Source of the DNA: Lachnospiraceae bacterium UBA2734
GTDB taxonomy: Bacteria > Bacillota > Clostridia > Lachnospirales > Lachnospiraceae
Assembly: GCA_002353635.1 (NCBI GenBank)
Contig: DEKA01000028.1
Span: 10,993 to 20,205, forward strand
DNA length: 9,213 nt
Direction: 5' to 3'
Below, piece after piece: positions 5,703 through 9,213 of the stretch. The notes under the pieces are model-generated. The model was given only the letters and a program-made list of their open reading frames with translations. It had not been told where the DNA came from and made no database searches. Position numbers and translations under genes: made by a program. Positions within the stretch are counted from its first letter, which is position 1, and the number at the start of each line of letters is the position of its first letter.

Positions 5703-7334
5703 ATGCCATATTTTCCGGCTTTTATTGATCTGAAGGGTGAGCAGGTACTGGTGATCGGAGGGGGGCATGTTGCTGCGGAAAAGGTGGAGCGGCTTCTGCC
5801 GTACGGGCCGCAGGTTACGGCCATTGCGCCGCAGTTCGTACCTTTGCTTCAGTCACTTGGCAGAAATTCTGATCAGAATAGCTTCAAAGACGGGAATGCC
5901 GCGTGCGGACAGGTCAGGCTCCTTCACAGAGAATTCCGAAAGGAAGATATCACGTCAGGTGAAGGCCTGCCTGTCCTTGTCATCGCGGCGACGGATGATC
6001 ATGCCCTGAATGCGCAGATCTCCGAAATATGCCAAAAAGCGCGTATTCTCTGCAACGCAGTGGATGAGAAAGAATTGTGCTCGTTTATTTTCCCCTCCCT
6101 CGTGCGCAAGGGAGAACTGTCCATCGGAATATCCAGCGGCGGGGCATCCCCGGCGGCTGCGATCTGGTGCAGAAAGAAGATCGAAAAAGAAATTCCGGAC
6201 GAGATGGGTCCCATCATCGAATATCTTGGAAGCGTGCGCGGCGAAGTCCTAAGACGCCTTTCCGGCGCGGAAAATGCCGGGAAGAGGCACAGGGCGTTTG
6301 CTCTTTTATTCAGTGCCTGCATGGAGGCGGGCAGGGGACTGCACAGAGATGAGTTTGAGCAGGTGCTGCTGGAAGTGTGTGCTGAAGGAGAAGATTCTTC
6401 AGACACTGCAGAAGAGAGAGGGGCGGCGACGGAAGGAAATGCCTCCGACGGATCGGATCTGCAGGCAGATGGCAGGAAGATTGCAGATGCTGAAAGAGGG
6501 AGTGTGACGATTGTCGGCGCAGGGTGCGGCAGAGGCCTGCTTACGCTGGCGGGGGCTGAGGCGCTCTCACACGCGGATGAAGTCCTTTATGATGATCTTG
6601 CGGACCCCGGATGTCTGCGGAATATTTCCCCGCAGTGTGAAACCTTTTATGTGGGGAAAAGAGGCGGGAAAAAGAGCACACCGCAGCAGGAGATCAACGA
6701 TCTGATGATTCGCCTGGCGGGGAAGGGAAAGAATGTTGTGCGCCTGAAGGGCGGAGATCCATACGTATTCGGCCGCGGCGCAGAGGAAGTGATGGCACTG
6801 CATTCAGCCGGCATTCATGTCGAAGTGATCCCTGGCGTCACCTCGGCCGTTGCTGTGCCTGAACATCTTGGAATACCGGTCACCCTTCGCGGCACCGCGC
6901 GCAGTTTTACTGTGGTCACGGGACATATGGGGGCGGTGCCTGCAGAGCTGCACGCAGCAGGTGTTCTTCCTGTCAAAGACACAGCAGAGAATGGAGAGAG
7001 AGTTTCTTCCGGCAGCAGCGCAAATGAGAATACTGATGATGGCGCCTTGAACGTCGGCGCAGAAGAAAATGCAGGTGAAAACTACAGGGCTCTCGCACAG
7101 CTTGACGGCACACTTGTTTTTCTGATGGGTGTCAAAGAGGCAGGGCATATTGCGGAGCAGCTGATGCGGAGTGGGAAGGATGCAGAAATGCCCTGTGCCA
7201 TTTTGTCCTGTGGATTCTCGCCGGAAGAGGAGCGGCGCAGCTGTACGCTCGGAACACTTGGCGAGTGTGCCAAAGATGCGAAAACACCGGCGGTCATTGT
7301 GATTGGAGAGACAGCGGGGATGGATCTCAGATAA
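5703..7334 (+). CDS. cysG: Siroheme synthase: precorrin-2 dehydrogenase (CysG-B/Met8-like) fused to uroporphyrinogen-III C-methyltransferase
   Basis: Two enzymes of siroheme synthesis are joined in about 543 residues. The N-terminal part (~1-225) is the NAD-dependent precorrin-2 dehydrogenase, possibly also a ferrochelatase: GGGHVAAEKV (19-28), VIAATDDHALN with Asp98/Asp99 in the region of the catalytic Asp of CysG, CNAVD, and SSGGASPAAA. Residues ~268-543 are SUMT, which methylates uroporphyrinogen III twice with SAM: VTIVGAGCG, YDDLADP, VGKRGGKKS, VRLKGGDPYVFGRGAEE, IPGVTSAVAVPEHLGIPVT, SFTVVTGH and LDGTLVFLMGV. Domain order is that of E. coli CysG (457 residues); the extra length is a ~40-residue acidic linker (~228-267) and a ~55-residue Ser/Gly/Asn/Glu-rich insert (~409-463). 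The start at 5703 is favoured because homologues begin MxYFPxFxDL and GGAGG-like sequence (TGGAGGAA, 5689-5696) precedes it; ATG 5688 is the alternative. Its product is siroheme for the reductase that survives only as a fragment at 1015-1233, or a corrinoid precursor. Confidence 0.92.
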   Translation: MPYFPAFIDLKGEQVLVIGGGHVAAEKVERLLPYGPQVTAIAPQFVPLLQSLGRNSDQNSFKDGNAACGQVRLLHREFRKEDITSGEGLPVLVIAATDDHALNAQISEICQKARILCNAVDEKELCSFIFPSLVRKGELSIGISSGGASPAAAIWCRKKIEKEIPDEMGPIIEYLGSVRGEVLRRLSGAENAGKRHRAFALLFSACMEAGRGLHRDEFEQVLLEVCAEGEDSSDTAEERGAATEGNASDGSDLQADGRKIADAERGSVTIVGAGCGRGLLTLAGAEALSHADEVLYDDLADPGCLRNISPQCETFYVGKRGGKKSTPQQEINDLMIRLAGKGKNVVRLKGGDPYVFGRGAEEVMALHSAGIHVEVIPGVTSAVAVPEHLGIPVTLRGTARSFTVVTGHMGAVPAELHAAGVLPVKDTAENGERVSSGSSANENTDDGALNVGAEENAGENYRALAQLDGTLVFLMGVKEAGHIAEQLMRSGKDAEMPCAILSCGFSPEEERRSCTLGTLGECAKDAKTPAVIVIGETAGMDLR

Positions 7335-7378
7335 AGAATAATTCGCGCGGAGGACAATCCCATCGTAAAGCCAGGCAC

Positions 7379-7417
7379 GAAATAAATGGTTTGAGCAGGA
7401 AATAAATAATTTGCGCA
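7379..7417 (+). repeat. Two imperfect 19-base direct repeats after cysG
   Basis: GAAATAAATGGTTTGAGCA (7379-7397) and GAAATAAATAATTTGCGCA (7399-7417) differ at three positions and repeat with a 20-base period. A third, weaker relative (GAATAATTCGCGC) lies near 7336-7348. They lie in the short 3' region of cysG just before the terminator; no function is apparent. Confidence 0.5.
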
Positions 7418-7418
7418 C

Positions 7419-7458
7419 AAAAAAGCGACTCGAAGAATTCTCTTCGAATCGCTTTTCT
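7419..7458. terminator. Two-way intrinsic terminator between cysG and tRNA-Met
   Basis: AAAAGCGA (7421-7428) plus TCGAAGA (7430-7436) pair with TCTTCGA (7441-7447) plus TCGCTTTT (7449-7456) around the loop ATTC. The central pair is a C-A mismatch when transcribed as the plus strand but a U-G wobble as the minus strand, and the minus-strand tail is six T's. It therefore best ends the tRNA transcript, while the plus-strand T-rich tail (TTTTCTCTTT) should also end the cysG transcript. Confidence 0.88.
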
Positions 7459-7464
7459 CTTTAG

Positions 7465-7538
7465 TAGCGAGGGGGGGACTTGAACCCTCGACACCGCGGG
7501 TATGAACCGCGTGCTCTAGCCAGCTGAGCTACCTCGCC
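7465..7538 (-). tRNA. tRNA-Met (CAT), elongator type
   Basis: On the minus strand the 74 bases fold as a cloverleaf. The acceptor stem is GGCGAGG with CCTCGCT (G1-U72 wobble), the D arm GCTC-AGCTGGCTA-GAGC, the anticodon stem CGCGG/CCGCG with loop TTCATAC, and the T arm GAGGG-TTCAAGT-CCCCC, with discriminator A. The anticodon is CAT. The first acceptor pair is not the mismatch of the initiator tRNA, and the body closely resembles Firmicute elongator tRNA-Met, so an initiator is unlikely; the lysidine-modified tRNA-Ile2 is the main alternative. The 3' CCA is not encoded (CTA follows the discriminator), so it must be added after transcription. The T stem contains one A-C mismatch. A promoter lies upstream and a terminator directly downstream, so it is a single-gene unit. 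Confidence 0.93.
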
Positions 7539-7574
7539 ATATGTATTTCTCTGCCGTTCGCTGACAGCTTCTTT

Positions 7575-7603
7575 ACTATACCGGACGGAGAATGATTTGT
7601 CAA
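7575..7603 (-). promoter_or_regulatory. Promoter of tRNA-Met
   Basis: Reading the minus strand, TTGACA (7598-7603) is followed after exactly 17 bases by TATAGT (7575-7580), close to the sigma-A consensus. Transcription would start near 7568, about 30 bases before the tRNA 5' end. An AT-rich stretch lies upstream of the -35 box (about 7604-7632), as in strong stable-RNA promoters. Confidence 0.85.
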
Positions 7604-7632
7604 TCAGAAAATTATAACTTCAATTTTAGTTT

Positions 7633-7671
7633 AGCACCCCTCGAAAAATCGGAAAATCCGAATGGGGTGCT
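7633..7671. repeat. Interrupted inverted repeat (nested stem-loop)
   Basis: AGCACCCC (7633-7640) and GGGGTGCT (7664-7671) are perfect 8-bp arms. Between them TCGGA (7649-7653) and TCCGA (7657-7661) form a second inner stem. Neither strand has a T-run after the outer arm, so a normal terminator is unlikely. It lies just upstream of the tRNA promoter and of the palindrome at 7739; its role is unknown. Confidence 0.55.
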
Positions 7672-7725
7672 GAACAGTTACGTTCGATTTTATATCACAA
7701 AGACCAAGCAGCTGCAGAGAAAAGG

Positions 7726-7760
7726 TTGCAGGAATCTGATGGTTAGTATATACTAACCAT
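7726..7760 (+). promoter_or_regulatory. Perfect 22-bp palindrome overlapping a possible -10 box
   Basis: The palindrome at 7739-7760 has half-site ATGGTTAGTAT followed by its exact complement. It contains TATACT (7749-7754), and TTGCAG (7726-7731) lies 17 bases upstream, giving a weak-to-moderate plus-strand promoter whose -10 region would be covered by a dimer bound to the palindrome. Such symmetric sites are typical operators of TetR, MarR or similar repressors. The TetR gene at 8188-8760 is a candidate partner, but nothing in the sequence proves it. What follows downstream is a broken reading frame. Confidence 0.5.
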
Positions 7761-8091
7761 ATCAACATTATTTTCACAAGCGCTTGATCCACCAGTTGAC
7801 CAATCTGTCCGTGGCAGGATCATTTCCATGTCGGACAGCCATTCTGTTGTCAGGGAGAAAAGAGTTTGAAAATGACGCCGATGCGTCATTTGCAAACAGC
7901 AGCATCGGTGCTGACGCACCGGCTGCCGCATCGGCTCACCTGACCTGATGATCGTTTTTACACATACAGTTTCCCGCAAGATGGTGCAGAGCGCGCTCTC
8001 TAATGTGACAGAGGAAACCAATGTCGTTCGCTCGCATAAGAGCTCTCTTGAATCCCTCCAGAACATTCTGATGGAATACGCAGCTGTATGA
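7753..8091 (+). pseudogene. Unidentified broken reading frame, split by a GC-rich stem-loop cluster
   Basis: I do not recognise a family. In a single frame there are two protein-like stretches. The first (7753-7866) ends RIISMSDSHSVVREKRV. The second (7948-8088) begins at an ATG and reads MIVFTHTVSRKMVQSALSNV, then an amphipathic helix ending LQNILMEYAAV before TGA at 8089-8091. Between them lie three in-frame stops (7867, 7873, 7912), all inside or beside the hairpin cluster at 7872-7935. The two pieces may be the remains of one gene end, or the second may be a separate 47-residue ORF, though no convincing ribosome binding site precedes it. The opposite strand also has an open frame here (7743-8066), but its Arg/Cys-rich composition looks like a shadow. 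Confidence that anything here is translated is low. Confidence 0.25.
7872..7935. repeat. GC-rich stem-loop cluster
   Basis: ATGACGC and GCGTCAT (7872-7878 / 7883-7889) form a 7-bp hairpin with loop CGAT. CGGTGC and GCACCG (7906-7911 / 7916-7921) form a 6-bp hairpin with loop TGAC. In addition GCCGATGCG (7877-7885) is the exact complement of CGCATCGGC (7927-7935), so the whole unit can fold in an alternative way as one large hairpin. It differs from its AT-richer flanks and might be a small palindromic repeat element or a structured RNA. Confidence 0.5.
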
Positions 8092-8187
8092 CAGGAGAGG
8101 GAGACAGGTCGTGCGGCGGTATGCCTTATGTACGCTTATGGAGCTGCATCATTCCTACGGAGCCTGCAGCTGACTGCATGGAGACCT

Positions 8188-8760
8188 TCATTTATCATGC
8201 TGGAAGATGTTGCTCGATGCAATATCTTCGATGAGGTGCATGACATCGTCCATCGATTCTTTCTCCGTCGTTTTTCCGTCATCTACATGAAGAAAGCCCC
8301 ACAGCCCCAGGACAATGAAGGCATTGATTTTCTGCAGCGGATATGAGGTGCGGGATTCCTGCGGATACTCGATTTCGAACTGCCCTACACAGTCCATCAG
8401 AAAACGAAAATAGAAATACGTCATATCCATGTTGTTGACCAGATATGTCGTGCTGAAGGACGCAGATTCGGAGGTCATGACAGCAGTGAGGATATTCTTC
8501 AGACTCGTAACAAAGCTGTTGGACGGATTAGTCTTCTCCTGCAGGGTCTTGAAATTCTCTTTTACCTGCTCTTTGATGGAGTCAAAGAGATCGGAGAGAA
8601 GATCGTATTTATCTCCATAATAGGTGTAAAAGGTCACACGGCTGGTATGCGCTCTCTCACAGATCTCCTTTACATTGATCTTTTCGAAGGGCTTTTCCTG
8701 AATCAGCTGACTCAGTGTTGCACGAAAATTATCTTTTGTTTTCTGTATTCTCTTATCCAT
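8188..8760 (-). CDS. TetR/AcrR-family transcriptional regulator
   Basis: This 190-residue cytosolic DNA-binding protein has the normal TetR length. The N-terminal helix-turn-helix is clear: KTKDNFRATLSQLIQEKPFEKINVKEICERAHTSRVTFYTYYGDKYDLL (about residues 7-55), with the recognition helix around SRVTFYTYYGDK. The C-terminal ligand-binding and dimerisation part (about 60-190) includes a Phe/Tyr/Met-rich stretch (TYFYFRFLM) that suggests a hydrophobic ligand, and WGFLHVDDGKTTEKESMDDVMHLI near the end, as in many Firmicute regulators of this type. The start ATG (complement of 8758-8760) gives the usual short lead before helix 1; only a weak AGG precedes it. The gene stands alone on the minus strand; its targets are probably itself or a neighbour, with the palindrome at 7739-7760 and the repeats upstream as candidates. 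Ligand and target are not readable from the sequence. Confidence 0.9.
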   Translation of the reverse strand: MDKRIQKTKDNFRATLSQLIQEKPFEKINVKEICERAHTSRVTFYTYYGDKYDLLSDLFDSIKEQVKENFKTLQEKTNPSNSFVTSLKNILTAVMTSESASFSTTYLVNNMDMTYFYFRFLMDCVGQFEIEYPQESRTSYPLQKINAFIVLGLWGFLHVDDGKTTEKESMDDVMHLIEDIASSNIFQHDK

Positions 8761-8847
8761 AACAAGAACCTGTTGCCGCAGCCCTGCAAGAGAGCATCAG
8801 CTGAGAAACTTTACATATGTTAACCTAATAATATCATGAAAATTGAA

Positions 8848-8856
8848 AGTATACCA
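8848..8856 (-). promoter_or_regulatory. Possible extended -10 promoter of the TetR gene
   Basis: On the minus strand TGGTATACT is a TGn extended -10 element, which would place the start near 8841 and give a leader of about 80 bases. No good -35 box lies at the right spacing. AGTATACC (8848-8855) and AGTTATACC (8868-8876) form an approximate direct repeat around it that could serve in autoregulation. Confidence 0.35.
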
Positions 8857-8952
8857 GCAAATTTCACAGTTATACCTTACTCAGGTGAAATCTGAGCAGG
8901 TGTTATCACCAGCTGCGGCATCCTGGAGAGCATAAAGCGGCGTGAATTAAAC

Positions 8953-9011
8953 TGTTACAAATATCTTTTGAAAATGCCACAAATATTGTTACAAATATTT
9001 TTTTGAAAATG
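8953..9011. repeat. AT-rich direct repeats
   Basis: TGTTACAAATATCTTTTGAA (from 8953, ending ...AATG at 8976) recurs as a near copy from 8987 to 9011, a 34-base period. The core ACAAATAT occurs three times (8957, 8979, 8991). The second copy runs into the -35 box at 9015, so the repeats could be UP-element-like DNA or binding sites for a regulator. Confidence 0.55.
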
Positions 9012-9014
9012 TTG

Positions 9015-9043
9015 TTGACAGAATCGAATATTGGGGTTACCAT
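9015..9043 (+). promoter_or_regulatory. Candidate plus-strand promoter, upstream member of a pair
   Basis: TTGACA (9015-9020), a 17-base spacer and TACCAT (9038-9043) make a good sigma-A promoter with T- and A-rich DNA directly upstream. No reading frame follows within the window, so it probably serves a gene beyond the right edge. Confidence 0.55.
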
Positions 9044-9153
9044 ATCGACTGTTGCCGCAAGGGAGCCAATCACTTGAAGGCAGCAGCTAAGAAGCAGAGA
9101 ATCAAACAACAATTTAGATCTTAACATTGATTTGAAAAAGATTTAAAAAGTTC

Positions 9154-9182
9154 TTGACAAAAGCTTCGAAGCGCAGTACCTT
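9154..9182 (+). promoter_or_regulatory. Candidate plus-strand promoter, downstream member, stable-RNA style
   Basis: TTGACA (9154-9159), 17 bases and TACCTT (9177-9182), preceded by A-rich DNA (TTTGAAAAAGATTTAAAAAG), resemble the second of tandem promoters found before Firmicute rRNA operons. TGCGTC (9191-9196) and GACGCA (9202-9207) form a hairpin at the expected start of the transcript. The transcribed gene lies outside the window, so the rRNA idea is inference. Confidence 0.5.
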
Positions 9183-9213
9183 ATGAGAGTTGCGTCTCAC
9201 GGACGCACACAGG

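Larger units (their letters stand above)
7539..8187. other. 649-base stretch without a convincing intact gene
   Basis: From left to right this stretch holds the tRNA-Met promoter, the inverted repeat at 7633-7671, the palindrome at 7739-7760, the broken frame with its stem-loop cluster, and a last ~95 bases where AGCTGCA (8142-8148) pairs with TGCAGCT (8165-8171). That last stem has no T-run, so no clear terminator of the TetR gene is visible. Confidence 0.6.
8761..9213. other. 453-base AT-rich intergenic stretch at the right edge
   Basis: No protein-like frame was found on either strand. It contains the probable TetR promoter region, direct repeats at 8953-9011, and two outward promoters at 9015 and 9154. 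It separates the leftward TetR gene from an unseen rightward transcript. Confidence 0.6.

Noticed and set aside
6384..6503. Frameshift between the two domains of the CysG fusion
   Set aside because: The frame is continuous through the acidic linker, and a two-domain fusion in this order is known for CysG.
7379..7417. CRISPR-like array
   Set aside because: Only two imperfect 19-base units with a one-base gap; no spacers and no cas genes.
7465..7538. Initiator tRNA-fMet
   Set aside because: The first acceptor pair is G-U, not the initiator mismatch, and the anticodon stem lacks the three consecutive G-C pairs in initiator arrangement next to the loop.
7633..7671. Intrinsic terminator
   Set aside because: No T-run follows the outer stem on either strand.
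7743..8066. Minus-strand open frame of 107 residues
   Set aside because: Arg/Cys/Thr-rich composition, no recognised motif and no ribosome binding site; the opposite frame looks more protein-like.

Overview
The window looks like a chromosomal segment of a moderately GC-rich anaerobic Firmicute, most likely a Clostridia / Lachnospiraceae member. This is inferred from the character of the ClpB C-terminus, the clostridial style of the SUMT motifs (VGAGCG, YDDL, VGKRGG), AGGAG-type ribosome binding sites and an elongator tRNA-Met without an encoded CCA. No 16S rRNA is present, so the genus is not fixed.

Layout from left to right. Positions 1-479 hold the 3' end of clpB, followed by a strong intrinsic terminator (585-619). 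Immediately after it lies a scar of gene decay: an internal piece of a ThiF/MoeB/HesA-type adenylyltransferase (about 623-1018), missing both its ATP-binding N-terminus and its C-terminus. It is joined out of frame to what looks like the last ~70 residues of a siroheme-dependent nitrite/sulfite reductase (about 1015-1233). Then comes an apparently intact plus-strand series: a TusA-family sulfur carrier (1339-1584), a three-gene FecCD-type ABC importer (lipoprotein 1647-2819, permease 2816-3832, ATPase 3941-4825), uroporphyrinogen-III synthase hemD (4791-5597), and a CysG-like fusion of precorrin-2 dehydrogenase and SUMT (5703-7334).

Read together, these genes suggest a sulfite/nitrite-reduction module: siroheme synthesis from hydroxymethylbilane, uptake of a metal chelate or tetrapyrrole-like compound, a sulfur carrier, an E1-like activating enzyme, and the reductase that would use the siroheme. 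The reductase and the E1-like enzyme survive only as fragments, while the cofactor and transport arm remains open. Four of the proteins carry unusual hydrophilic low-complexity segments (SBP linker, ATPase, HemD, CysG fusion).

A two-way terminator (7419-7458) separates this block from a minus-strand elongator tRNA-Met (7465-7538), which has a near-consensus promoter (TTGACA-17-TATAGT). The next ~650 bases have no convincing intact gene. They hold an interrupted inverted repeat, a perfect 22-bp palindrome overlapping a possible -10 box, and a reading frame broken by a GC-rich cluster of stem-loops. A TetR-family repressor follows on the minus strand (8188-8760). The last ~450 bases are AT-rich intergenic DNA with direct repeats and two TTGACA-type promoters pointing out of the window, in a style reminiscent of stable-RNA (rRNA) promoters.
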